A stretch of 61,265 nucleotides of DNA from Pseudorhodobacter sp. (lineage in GTDB: Bacteria > Pseudomonadota > Alphaproteobacteria > Rhodobacterales > Rhodobacteraceae): contig JAQWYA010000033.1 in NCBI GenBank assembly GCA_029254215.1, positions 1-61,265 on the forward strand, read 5' to 3'. Under the pieces are notes generated by a model, which saw only the letters and a program-made list of their open reading frames with translations, did not search any database and was not told the DNA's origin. Position numbers and translations under genes: made by a program. Numbering within the stretch: position 1 is the stretch's first letter; every line of letters starts with the position of its first letter. This document shows, in pieces, positions 1 through 8,900 of the stretch.

Positions 1-2
1 CG

Positions 3-200
3 CTTGGTGATGTTGAGGTTGGGGGCTGTTTCTGTGGTTAGGAGGATGGCGTCTATCTGTAGATTGCGCTCAGCTTTTTCGTTAATTTCCCGTTCTTTTT
101 CTGCGAGTTCTTTTGCTGTTTCAATATCATTGCAATCATCGCAAATTATATATGGGCTGCCCCAACGCAGTTTCTTCCCACACTCCTTACAAGCCGCCAT
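3..200 (-). CDS. Zinc-ribbon protein, probably with a C-terminal YbjQ/heavy-metal-binding-like domain; truncated by the left window edge
   Basis: Reverse strand reads MAACKECGKKLRWGSPYIICDDCNDIETAKELAEKEREINEKAERNLQIDAILLTTETAPNLNITK with no stop to the edge; CxxC...CxxC motif; the ILLTTETAPNLNITK segment resembles the start of YbjQ domains. Confidence 0.5.
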   Translation of the reverse strand, partial: MAACKECGKKLRWGSPYIICDDCNDIETAKELAEKEREINEKAERNLQIDAILLTTETAPNLNITK

Positions 201-210
201 TAAAGCCTCC

Positions 211-444
211 CTAAACCGACATTCCCCAAGTGGCCTGCCGTTTGACGTGAGGATCGCCTGATTGCGCCAGTTGATCAAGCGTTTTGCGCCCCGAGCGGCG
301 TCTGCGGTCGCGCCACAGGCCACCGTTGTCGCTTATTGCTGCACTGGGCAGCCAAAGCCTGAGATCGGCCTCACCGTGCCTTACAGAGGCTCTACGGACG
401 CGCTGGGCGGCATCAGGGTTCGCCCCTAGCTGATCAGCAACCAC
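211..444 (-). CDS. Hypothetical short ORF inside the putative integrated element
   Basis: 77 aa open frame only; no recognised domain. Confidence 0.2.
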   Translation of the reverse strand: MVADQLGANPDAAQRVRRASVRHGEADLRLWLPSAAISDNGGLWRDRRRRSGRKTLDQLAQSGDPHVKRQATWGMSV

Positions 445-689
445 GACAAAGGGTGGCAGTAGCAGCCCTCAAGCTGATTGTTGTCGTGCATCCACAAAGC
501 ACCCAACTAGGGCGGTCAAGGGCGATTGGTCGGTGTCGCTCCCCTGCTAACAAAACAATCGGACCGACAAGAAATTCGATCACACATCTGTTCACACATT
601 GGCACTTTTGGTATAGATTTGCGCGAGTATAGACGTTGTGTAGCTGAGCCGACCTGTCGGCGGAGAGCCTTTTAAGCCATTGAAAATGG

Positions 690-763
690 TGAATAAAGGT
701 GCAATGGTAGAGCAGCAGCTTCCCAAGCTGAATACGAGGGTTCGATTCCCTTCACCCGCTCCA
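690..763 (+). tRNA. tRNA-Gly(CCC) 3' portion (caatggtagagc...cacccgctcca); 5' acceptor strand does not pair, so probably an att-site remnant rather than a complete gene
   Basis: D-loop, TTCCCAA anticodon loop, GAGGG-TTCGATT-CCCTT T-arm and CACCCGCTCCA end are present; the expected 5' GCGGGTG is replaced by TGAATAA. Confidence 0.6.
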
Positions 764-851
764 ACCTCCCCTCAATTTGGATGATTTCCCCTTTCCTTGG
801 ACGCGCCGCCCGCTTAGCACTTGGCGCATCTTGCATGTAAAGGAGCATCCC

Positions 852-1202
852 ATGGCAGAGATCATCCGCAACGGCGTCGGCAAACGCATGAGCGAGGCCG
901 TCATCCACAATGGTACAATCTATGTCGCCGGTCAGGTCGGCAATCCGGACGACAACGTGACCGAGCAGACCAAAACCTGTCTGGCGCATGTGGACCGCAT
1001 TCTGGCCGAGGCCGGGTCGGACAAGACGCGGATCCTGTCGACCCAGATCTGGCTGGCCGATATGGCGGATTTCGCTGCGATGAACGCGGTTTGGGATGCT
1101 TGGGTGCCGCAGGGGCATACGCCTGCGCGGGCCACGGGCGAATCTGCGCTGGCGGCCCCCGCCTACCGGGTTGAGGTCATCGTGGTCGCGGCACAGGCCT
1201 GA
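852..1202 (+). CDS. RidA family protein
   Basis: MAEIIRNGVGKRMSEAVIHNGTIYVAGQVG...PARATGESALAAPAYRVEVIVVAAQA, RidA/YjgF pattern. Confidence 0.88.
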   Translation: MAEIIRNGVGKRMSEAVIHNGTIYVAGQVGNPDDNVTEQTKTCLAHVDRILAEAGSDKTRILSTQIWLADMADFAAMNAVWDAWVPQGHTPARATGESALAAPAYRVEVIVVAAQA

Positions 1203-1243
1203 TCGCGAAAGGCATGGCCCGGATCGCGGGCCATGCCGGGTTT

Positions 1244-2851
1244 TCAGGTGTTATCCGTCAGATAGGCAACAAGCTGACGGGTTGAGCCATCCTTTTGATC
1301 GGCTGGCTCGCGGCCCTCAAGGATCGGCTGCAGCGCCACGGCAAGCTCTTTGCCCAGCTCCACCCCCCATTGATCGAAGGAATTGATCCCAAGGATCACG
1401 CCTTCGACAAAGACGCGGTGTTCATAAAGCGCCACGATCTGCCCCAGCACAAAAGGCGTCAGCTGGTCAAATGCCAGTACGGTCGAGGGCCGGTTCCCCG
1501 GAAAGACGCGGTGGCGCGCCTGACGGTCCAATTCTGCGCCGGTCAGACCTTTGGCGGCCATAATCGCGCGGGCTTCCTCAAGGCTGCGGCCCCGCATCAG
1601 CGCCTCTGCCTGCGCCAAACAATTGGCGACCAAAAGCAGGTGCTGATGCGCCAGATCAGGCTCATGCCCCTTTCGCATCACCATGAATTCGCAAGGCACA
1701 ACGCGGGTGCCCTGGTGGATCAACTGATAAAAGGCATGCTGGCCGTTTGTCCCCGGCTCCCCCCAGACAACGGGGCCGGAATGGATTTCAAGCTCGGCCC
1801 CATCCATAGAGACGCGCTTGCCGTTGCTTTCCATCTCCAGCTGCTGGAGATAGGCCGGAAGACGGCTAAGCCGTTGTTCATACGGCAAAACAGCGCGGGT
1901 GGTATAGCCACAAACCTGATTGTGCCAGATCCCGATCAACGCCAGCAGGATCGGCAGGTTCTGCGCGGGCGCGGCGGTGCGGAAATGCGCATCCATATCC
2001 GCAGCCCCCGCCAGAAAATCCGCGAATCCGTCTGGCCCGATGGCAAGCATCAAGGACAGGCCGATCGGACCCCACATCGAATAGCGCCCGCCGACCCAGT
2101 CTTCAAAGCCGAACACCCGCTCCGGCGCGATCCCGAAGGCCGCTGTTTTCTCGGCCGAGGTGGACAGCGCCACGAATTGCGCCGCAGGCTCCGCCACAAC
2201 CCGGCCCATCCAGTCTTTCGCGGTCTGGGCATTGGTCATCGTCTCGATCGTCGTGAAGGTTTTGGAGGCAACGATTACCAAGGTCGTCTCGGGGTTCAGC
2301 CCACGCAGACAATCGGCAATATGCGCCCCATCGACATTCGAGACGAAATGACAGCGCGGCCCATCCGCAAAGGGCGACAGCGCGATATAGGCCATATAGG
2401 GCCCCAGATCAGAGCCGCCGATCCCGATGTTCACGACATCGGTGATCTTGCCGCCCTGCCCCTTGATGCACCCTGCGCGCAGATCCGTCGCGAAGGCCTG
2501 CATCCGGGCATAGGTTGCACGGACGTCCGGCAGAACATCGCGGCCCCCGACCGTCAGGCTGCCGTCCATGTTGCGCAAGGCGGTGTGCAAAACGGCGCGG
2601 CCTTCGGTCTCATTGATGGCAGCGCCGGAAAACATCGCCTCGCGCTTTTCCGAAACACCCGCCGCCTCCGCCAGATCCAGTAAAAGCGAAAGTCCTTCGG
2701 CATCCAGATTGGTTTTGGAGAAATCAAACAGGGCCGCGCCATGACGAACCGAGAAGTCTGCCGCGCGGCCCGCATCCCCGAAGAGGCCGAGAATAGAGCG
2801 TGACTTTACGGAGTCATAATGTTTTTCAAGGGACTGCCAGATGTTCTTCAT
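1244..2851 (-). CDS. pgi: Glucose-6-phosphate isomerase
   Basis: Motifs [39 protein letters not shown] can extend to 2866. Confidence 0.97.
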   Translation of the reverse strand: MKNIWQSLEKHYDSVKSRSILGLFGDAGRAADFSVRHGAALFDFSKTNLDAEGLSLLLDLAEAAGVSEKREAMFSGAAINETEGRAVLHTALRNMDGSLTVGGRDVLPDVRATYARMQAFATDLRAGCIKGQGGKITDVVNIGIGGSDLGPYMAYIALSPFADGPRCHFVSNVDGAHIADCLRGLNPETTLVIVASKTFTTIETMTNAQTAKDWMGRVVAEPAAQFVALSTSAEKTAAFGIAPERVFGFEDWVGGRYSMWGPIGLSLMLAIGPDGFADFLAGAADMDAHFRTAAPAQNLPILLALIGIWHNQVCGYTTRAVLPYEQRLSRLPAYLQQLEMESNGKRVSMDGAELEIHSGPVVWGEPGTNGQHAFYQLIHQGTRVVPCEFMVMRKGHEPDLAHQHLLLVANCLAQAEALMRGRSLEEARAIMAAKGLTGAELDRQARHRVFPGNRPSTVLAFDQLTPFVLGQIVALYEHRVFVEGVILGINSFDQWGVELGKELAVALQPILEGREPADQKDGSTRQLVAYLTDNT

Positions 2852-2853
2852 GT

Positions 2854-3525
2854 TCATTCCGCCCAATGTACGGTTGCTTCCTCAAGGACCACGCGCACCG
2901 GAGCCTTTGCGATGGGCAAGGTCTCGGCCTGTTCAATGGCCTGGCGCTTTGCCGCCCCGGTGATCAGGATATGGGTGCGCAATGCGCCCCGCAATACGGG
3001 TGCGCTCAGTGTGATGCGCGGCTCTCCGGCGGCATCGGCCCGCATCGGCAGCAGGATCGGGGCCTTGTCGGACAAAGCCTCCTCCAGCCGGTCGGCGCCG
3101 GGAAACAGAGAGGCCGTGTGCATATCTGCCCCCATGCCCAGCAGCAGAACCGAGATCGGAAGATGCGGGCGCAGGCCGTCAGCCAGCGCCTCCATCGCGT
3201 CTTCGGGCTGCGGCGTATCAGCGTAAAGCGGCACGATCTGCGCCGCTGCCGCCTTGCCCTGCAACAAGCGCTGTTTCAGCAGGCGCGTGTTGGAACGCGG
3301 GCTGCTTTCATCCACCCAACGTTCGTCATTCAGAAAGACCGAGACATTCGCCCAATCCAGATCGACCGCCGACAAAAGGTCAAACACTGGCCCCGGCGTG
3401 GAGCCACCCGGTACGCAAAGCGATGCCCGGCCTTCCTGGCGCAGGGTTTCGCCCAATTCACCTGCGATCTGATTGGCCAGCGCCAGCATCATCAGATCCT
3501 GATCGTTGTAAGACTTGAACTTCAT
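2854..3525 (-). CDS. pgl: 6-phosphogluconolactonase
   Basis: [44 protein letters not shown]; sits between zwf and pgi. Confidence 0.95.
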   Translation of the reverse strand: MKFKSYNDQDLMMLALANQIAGELGETLRQEGRASLCVPGGSTPGPVFDLLSAVDLDWANVSVFLNDERWVDESSPRSNTRLLKQRLLQGKAAAAQIVPLYADTPQPEDAMEALADGLRPHLPISVLLLGMGADMHTASLFPGADRLEEALSDKAPILLPMRADAAGEPRITLSAPVLRGALRTHILITGAAKRQAIEQAETLPIAKAPVRVVLEEATVHWAE

Positions 3526-4976
3526 TCCCGGATCTCCCGCCAGCGGCGCCCGTCGCGGTGCATCAACATCAAGGCATCCTCGGGCCCCGACGATCCTGCA
3601 TCATAATTGCGCGGTTTGTCACCTCGGGCTTCCCAGCCATTGATGATCGGGTCGGTCCAGGCCCAGGCGGCCTCGACCTCATCCCCGCGCATGAACAAGG
3701 TCTGATTGCCCCGGATCACATCCATAATCAGCCGTTCATAGGCGTCCGGAATGTCGGCCCCGTCCGCGCCCAAAGCCTCGGCGAAGGACATATCCAGCGG
3801 TACCTGCGTCAGGCGCATCCCGCCCGGCCCCGGCTCTTTGATCATCATCATCAGGTTCATGCCCTCATTGGGCTGCAACCGGATCACCAGCACGTTTTCG
3901 CGCCAGCCCTCGGCATCGTCAAAGATGGAATGCGGCGGCTCGCGGAAGGTGATCGCGATTTCCGAGGTCCGCGCCCGCAGACGCTTGCCCGTGCGCAGAT
4001 AGAACGGTGTGCCCTTCCACCGCCAGTTCGAGATATTGGCCTTTAGCGCGATATAGCTTTCGGTCTTGGAGGACGCATCTTCGCAATGCTCCAAATACCC
4101 CGCCTGCCCGTTTCCGGCCATATATTGCCCGCGCACGATGTCTTCGGGACGGACCGGGTCCAGCGCCCGGATCACCTTCAGTTTTTCATCGCGTACCGCG
4201 TCCGGGTCAAAGTGATAGGGTGGCTCCATCGCGATCAGGCACAAGAGTTGCATCATGTGGTTTTGCACCATATCGCGCATCGCGCCGGATTTGTCGTAAT
4301 AGGCCCCGCGCCCCTCGACGCTGACGGTTTCGGCCACGGTGATCTGCACATGGTCGATATATTCGGATTTCCACAGCGGCTCGAACAGGATGTTGGCAAA
4401 GCGGACCGCCATCAGGTTCTGCACGGTTTCCTTGCCCAGATAATGGTCGATGCGATAAATCTGCGCTTCGTTGAAATGCTGCGCCAGACCCGCGTTCAGC
4501 GCCTTGGCAGAGGCAAGATCCCGCCCGAAGGGTTTTTCAACGACGATCCGGCTGTCCTTGGTAGCAATGCCATGCTTGTGCAGACGTTCCGCAATATCGC
4601 CGAACAGCGACGGGGCAACCGAGAAGTAGAACGCTTGCACCACATCCTTACGCACCCGCTTTTTCAGCGCGGCCCAGCCTGCGGTCCCCTTGGCATCAAT
4701 CGTTTCATAGCCGATGCAGGCGACGAAAGCGTCAATAATCGCCGGGTCTTGTTTGTCTTTGGCCACGAATTCCGCGATCGCCGAACGGGCATTTGTGCGG
4801 AACTCATCCTCGGTCATGTCAGAGCGCGCAGCCCCGATGATCGCACTTCCCTCCGGAATCTGGCCCGCCCAGAAACGCCGATAGAGGCCCGGAATGATCT
4901 TTCTGCGCGCCAGATCGCCGGTGCCGCCAAAGATAACGAGATCGAAGGGTTCTACTGGGATGACGCGCGAAACCAT
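3522..4976 (-). CDS. zwf: Glucose-6-phosphate 1-dehydrogenase
   Basis: VIFGGTGDLARRKIIPGLY, RIDHYLGKETVQNLMAVRFAN. Confidence 0.97.
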   Translation of the reverse strand: MVSRVIPVEPFDLVIFGGTGDLARRKIIPGLYRRFWAGQIPEGSAIIGAARSDMTEDEFRTNARSAIAEFVAKDKQDPAIIDAFVACIGYETIDAKGTAGWAALKKRVRKDVVQAFYFSVAPSLFGDIAERLHKHGIATKDSRIVVEKPFGRDLASAKALNAGLAQHFNEAQIYRIDHYLGKETVQNLMAVRFANILFEPLWKSEYIDHVQITVAETVSVEGRGAYYDKSGAMRDMVQNHMMQLLCLIAMEPPYHFDPDAVRDEKLKVIRALDPVRPEDIVRGQYMAGNGQAGYLEHCEDASSKTESYIALKANISNWRWKGTPFYLRTGKRLRARTSEIAITFREPPHSIFDDAEGWRENVLVIRLQPNEGMNLMMMIKEPGPGGMRLTQVPLDMSFAEALGADGADIPDAYERLIMDVIRGNQTLFMRGDEVEAAWAWTDPIINGWEARGDKPRNYDAGSSGPEDALMLMHRDGRRWREIRE

Positions 4977-5024
4977 GGCTTTCCTCGAATTGACGGTGCG
5001 TATACTCAGGCGATAACGGAAACT

Positions 5025-5052
5025 GTTAGCGCTAACTATCGCGTTCTAACGC
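5025..5052. promoter_or_regulatory. Palindromic operator-like pair upstream of zwf (GTTAGCGCTAAC and GCGTTCTAACGC)
   Basis: Perfect 12-bp palindrome at 5025-5036 and a 5-2-5 inverted repeat at 5041-5052, 49-76 nt upstream of the zwf start. Confidence 0.55.
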
Positions 5053-5241
5053 TCTGTGATGCAAAAGTCCAGCACCGCCGCCGCCCATGGTTCTTGCCCG
5101 GAATGGCTTAGAAGACTGGCGCTTTGATCTGCTGCTCACATCCGCGTGATGCGGCAAAGCTGCCCGCCCTTCAAGCGCGAATGCACAGTCCTTGGGCAAG
5201 CTAAAGACGGACCCGGAGGTCAGAGGCAGGCTGCGCCGTCA

Positions 5242-5826
5242 TCAGGCGTCCAGCTCGGCATCCCAATAGAGGTAATCCAGCCAGCTTTCATGCAGGAAAT
5301 TCGGCGGGAAGCGGCGGCCATGGGCCTGCATTTCCTCAGCCGTTGGGGTTTTGGGTTTGCGCGCAAGGGCAAGACCGGAGTGTTTGAGCAACCGCGACCC
5401 CTTGCGCAGATTGCACGGAGAGCAGGCGGCCACGACGTTTTCCCAACTCGTGATTCCCCCCCGCGCGCGCGGCAAGACATGGTCAAAGGTCAGCTCACCC
5501 TTTGCGCCGCAGTATTGGCAGCAAAAACCATCCCTCAGAAAAAGATTAAAGCGCGTGAAGGCCACGCGCTTTTGAGGTTTTACGAAGTCTTTAAGTACAA
5601 CAACCGAGGGGATCCGTATCTCGGCCCGCTGGCTTCGGACGATGTGATCGTATTCGGCCACAATCGTCACCCTGTCGAGGTAGGCGGCCTTCACGGCATC
5701 CTGCCAGGGCCAAAGCGACAAAGGATAGTAGGACAGAGGCCGATAATCGGCGTTCAGCACCAAGGCCGGATATTGCTTCAGCGCTGCAGGCTCTCGCACA
5801 AAAGCTGTTCGGAAATCACCATCCAT
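5242..5826 (-). CDS. HNH endonuclease family protein
   Basis: FCCQYCGAKGELTFDHVLPRARGGITSWENVVAACSPCNLRKGSRL, HNH/zinc motif; start set at MDGDFRTAF. Confidence 0.9.
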   Translation of the reverse strand: MDGDFRTAFVREPAALKQYPALVLNADYRPLSYYPLSLWPWQDAVKAAYLDRVTIVAEYDHIVRSQRAEIRIPSVVVLKDFVKPQKRVAFTRFNLFLRDGFCCQYCGAKGELTFDHVLPRARGGITSWENVVAACSPCNLRKGSRLLKHSGLALARKPKTPTAEEMQAHGRRFPPNFLHESWLDYLYWDAELDA

Positions 5827-6000
5827 CGTCAAAAACGCCCCTCGTGCCTTGCTTGCCACCGGCACCAAGGCGGGGAGACCCGCCCCGATACCACCGACTA
5901 TATATCGCGTTTGCGCCGTGGCAAGCCCCTCGATTTGCGCAAAACGGGATGCCACAGGGGTAGACGAAGCAAGTAACGCGGGCGTGACAGAAGCGCTGAT

Positions 6001-6663
6001 CTAACCGATCAATCGCTGATGCAGAAAGGATAGCGCCGCTGACAAGCCATCCGGGGCAATCCCGTGCCCGGTGCCCTTCATCACATGGCCGTAGGTTTCA
6101 AACCCGGCAGCCACCAGCGCATTGCCCGCAAGACCCATATCCTCGAAGGGAACAACCGGGTCCTGATCGCCATGGATCAACAAGACCGGCGGTTTGACAA
6201 GGGCCTCGGTTACTAGTGCTGCCGGGTGCAGCAACCGCCCCGAGATCGCGACAACCCCGGCCACCGGAAGCGTCCGGCGTGGGGCGACATGCAGGCTCAT
6301 CATCGCACCTTGCGAAAACCCGACGAGAACGAGCGCGGCGGGCGTCAGACCTTCTTCGGCCAGACGCGCATCCAGAAAGGCGTTCAGATCCTGCGCGGCC
6401 TGCGTCAGACCGGCTTCGGCGGCAGCCTCGCTCGACCCGTCAATCCAGGGAATCGGGAACCATTGCAGCCCAAAGCCGCCACCCTGACAGGGTTCCGGCG
6501 CATCGGGCGACAGAAAAACCGCCTCAGGGAGATGCGGGGCCAAAGGGTCGGCAAGACCCAAAAGATCGGCCCCATCCGCGCCATAGCCATGCAGGAACAC
6601 AACCATCTGTTTGGCTTGGCCCAAGGGCGCGCCGGCCCGACCGAATTTCAGCTCTCGCGTCAT
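6001..6663 (-). CDS. Phospholipase/carboxylesterase-type alpha/beta hydrolase
   Basis: VVFLHGYGADGADLLGLADPLAPHLP...LVGFSQGAMMSLH...LIHGDQDPVVPF. Confidence 0.9.
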   Translation of the reverse strand: MTRELKFGRAGAPLGQAKQMVVFLHGYGADGADLLGLADPLAPHLPEAVFLSPDAPEPCQGGGFGLQWFPIPWIDGSSEAAAEAGLTQAAQDLNAFLDARLAEEGLTPAALVLVGFSQGAMMSLHVAPRRTLPVAGVVAISGRLLHPAALVTEALVKPPVLLIHGDQDPVVPFEDMGLAGNALVAAGFETYGHVMKGTGHGIAPDGLSAALSFLHQRLIG

Positions 6664-7289
6664 GATATCCCTTCTCGTGCTGTCGATACCCGGTAATAAG
6701 CCCATAAGATACGCGCGGCAACCGATCGCCAAGGGGCCCAAGCCTCTGCCATCTGGCGAAACGGCTTTTCCTTGGGCCGTTCGGGAAGATCGAAAAGCCG
6801 GGCGGCTGCCTCTTGCAGGGCGAGATCACCGGGGGCAAACACATCCGCCCGCCCGAGCGAGAACATCGCATAAATCTCGGCCGTCCAACTGCCGATGCCG
6901 GGCAAGGCCACAAGCGTTGCCAGAACCTCCTCAGTGGGAAGCGAGCGCAGGCCCGCATAGTCAAGCTCCGCCCGCGCCAGCGCCAGCGTATAGCGGATCT
7001 TTTGCCGCGACAGACCGCAAGCGCGCAGCGCCTCCTCATCAGACCCTGAGACGGCCTGCGCCCCGGTTAGATCCGCAGCCTCCAGCCGCGCCATGATCGC
7101 ACGCGCAGAGGCCACGCTGACCTGCTGCCCGATGATCGCCTCCAGCAAAGCGCCAAACCCGTCGGGGCGCAGACGCAAAGGGATCGGCCCGATAACCGAC
7201 AGCGCCTGGGCAAAGCGAGGCTCCGCGGCGGCAAGCGCTGCGGCCCCCTCTGCGATGCAGCCATCGCCCTGAATGATCCGGCCAACCAT
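6660..7289 (-). CDS. DNA-3-methyladenine glycosylase II (AlkA-like, HhH-GPD)
   Basis: GFGALLEAIIGQQVSVASARAIMARL...LPGIGSWTAEIYAMFSLGRADVFAPGDLALQ; start set at MVGRIIQGDG. Confidence 0.9.
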   Translation of the reverse strand: MVGRIIQGDGCIAEGAAALAAAEPRFAQALSVIGPIPLRLRPDGFGALLEAIIGQQVSVASARAIMARLEAADLTGAQAVSGSDEEALRACGLSRQKIRYTLALARAELDYAGLRSLPTEEVLATLVALPGIGSWTAEIYAMFSLGRADVFAPGDLALQEAAARLFDLPERPKEKPFRQMAEAWAPWRSVAARILWAYYRVSTAREGIS

Positions 7290-7493
7290 TTCGCCCCCTT
7301 CCAGCCTCAAAGCGACCCTAGGCGGTTTGCCTGCAGGCGAAAACCCTGATCCCGACCAGAAGTGGTGTGTGTTTTGCCCGCCCCAAAAGACGCCCCGCAT
7401 CCCTGCCCCGCCACAGATCCCGTCCGGGCTATTTGTATGGATGACAATTTGGCCCCTTGCCCAAGGGCCAAAACAGCGCCTAAGCCTTAGGCC

Positions 7494-8723
7494 ATGGAAA
7501 ATACCGCAGACTCCCCCCTGTCCGAAGCCCGCGCCCGGCGCAATGTCTGGGTGCTCGTCGCAGCTCAAGCCCTTCTGGGCGCACAAATGCCGATGATCTT
7601 CACGATCGCCGGGCTTGCGGGCCAAAGTCTGGCCAGCAACAAATGCTGGGCGACCTTGTCGATCACCATAATGGTCATCGGCTCGATGCTGTCCGCCACG
7701 CCGCTTTCGGCCATCATGCAGCGCTATGGGCGGCGGGTTGGCTTTTGGATCGGCACGCTTGCAGGGGCACTCGGCGCGGGGATCGGCGCTTACGGCCTGA
7801 TGATCGCCTCTTTCGAGGTTTTCCTCATCGGTGCCCTGTTTTCCGGAACCTATATGTCGGCGCAGGGGTTCTATCGCTTTGCCGCCGCCGACACCAGTTC
7901 AGACGCCTTCCGCCCCAAGGCGATTTCCTGGGTCATGGCAGGCGGGCTTTTGTCGGCGGTGATCGGCCCGCAATTGGTCAAGGTCACGGTCGAGGGCATG
8001 GTCGTGCCCTTCGTCGGCACCTATCTGGCCGTGATCGTGCTCAATCTGGTCGGCTCGTTTCTGTTCCTGTTTCTCGACATCCCCAAGCCCGAAGCCCCCA
8101 AGCCCGGTGATGCCCGTGGCCGCACCCGGTGGGAGCTGATCCGAACCCCCCGCATCGCGGTAGCGGTCATCTGCGCCACGGTCTCCTATGCTCTCATGAA
8201 CCTCGTGATGACCTCGTCGCCCCTGGCGGTCGTCGGCTGCGGTTTCAGCAAATCCAACGCCGCCGATGTGGTGACGGCGCATGTGCTGGCGATGTATGTG
8301 CCCTCTTTCTTCACCGGCCATCTGATCGTCCGCTTCGGGGTTGAAAAGATCATCGCCCTCGGGCTCGTCATCCTCGCCGCCGCCGGGGCCATGGCCCTGA
8401 CCGGGGTTGAGTTGGAAAACCTCTTCATCGCCCTCATCCTGCTGGGCATCGGCTGGAACTTCGGCTTTATCGGCGGCACGACGATGCTCGCCTCCGCGCA
8501 TAGCCCCGCTGAAAGGGGCCGCATGCAGGGCCTCAACGACCTGATCGTCTTCGGAGGCGTCACGCTCGCCTCGCTCAGTTCCGGCGGGCTGATGAATTGC
8601 TCCGGCGGTTCGGTGGAGGAAGGCTGGCAAGCGGTCAATATCGCGATGCTCCCCTTCCTAATCCTCGCGGGTGCAGCCCTGATCTGGCTGGCCCTGCGCC
8701 CCAAAGAGCACCGCGAAGCCTGA
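7494..8723 (+). CDS. MFS transporter
   Basis: 409 aa, about 12 hydrophobic segments, MQRYGRRVGFWIG loop motif. Confidence 0.9.
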   Translation: MENTADSPLSEARARRNVWVLVAAQALLGAQMPMIFTIAGLAGQSLASNKCWATLSITIMVIGSMLSATPLSAIMQRYGRRVGFWIGTLAGALGAGIGAYGLMIASFEVFLIGALFSGTYMSAQGFYRFAAADTSSDAFRPKAISWVMAGGLLSAVIGPQLVKVTVEGMVVPFVGTYLAVIVLNLVGSFLFLFLDIPKPEAPKPGDARGRTRWELIRTPRIAVAVICATVSYALMNLVMTSSPLAVVGCGFSKSNAADVVTAHVLAMYVPSFFTGHLIVRFGVEKIIALGLVILAAAGAMALTGVELENLFIALILLGIGWNFGFIGGTTMLASAHSPAERGRMQGLNDLIVFGGVTLASLSSGGLMNCSGGSVEEGWQAVNIAMLPFLILAGAALIWLALRPKEHREA

Positions 8724-8759
8724 TCCCAAACCACGCACGCCCAAAAAAGCCCCCCGCCG

Positions 8760-8862
8760 CCCTTTCATCTGTTCAAAAATATCCTCGGGGGGGTCCGGGG
8801 GGGCAGACAGCCCCCCCGGTTTATAGGCAAAAATCCGGGGGAGGCAGACAACCCCCCCGTTC
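8760..8862. repeat. Rhodobacterales-type intergenic hairpin repeat (tttcatctgttcaaaaatatcctcgggggg...cagacag...), with a second GGCAGACA module
   Basis: Near-identical to 32934-32994 and inverted at 48263-48314; G-tract/CAGACAG/C-tract stem. Confidence 0.8.
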
Positions 8863-8900
8863 GCCCGCAAGCGCTCAGCCTCGCGCAAAGACCAAACTTC

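Noticed and set aside
1295-2683. Long 462-aa plus-strand ORF (and many similar ones, e.g. 10912-12678, 20939-22993, 37230-38942, 44147-46525, 50252-52198)
   Set aside because: These lie antisense to well-supported genes (pgi, cimA, sufS, TRAP permease, phoX, ccmF), are rich in His/Arg/Gln, and match no family: typical high-GC shadow ORFs.
7451-7491. Inverted repeat ttggcccc-ttgccca-agggccaa and cctaagccttagg before the MFS gene
   Set aside because: Imperfect, GC-rich and unaccompanied by other signals; could be chance at this composition.
8745-8870. Possible CRISPR-like or tandem repeat array in the GC-rich intergenic region
   Set aside because: Only two diverged modules with no regular spacers; better explained by the dispersed hairpin repeat family.
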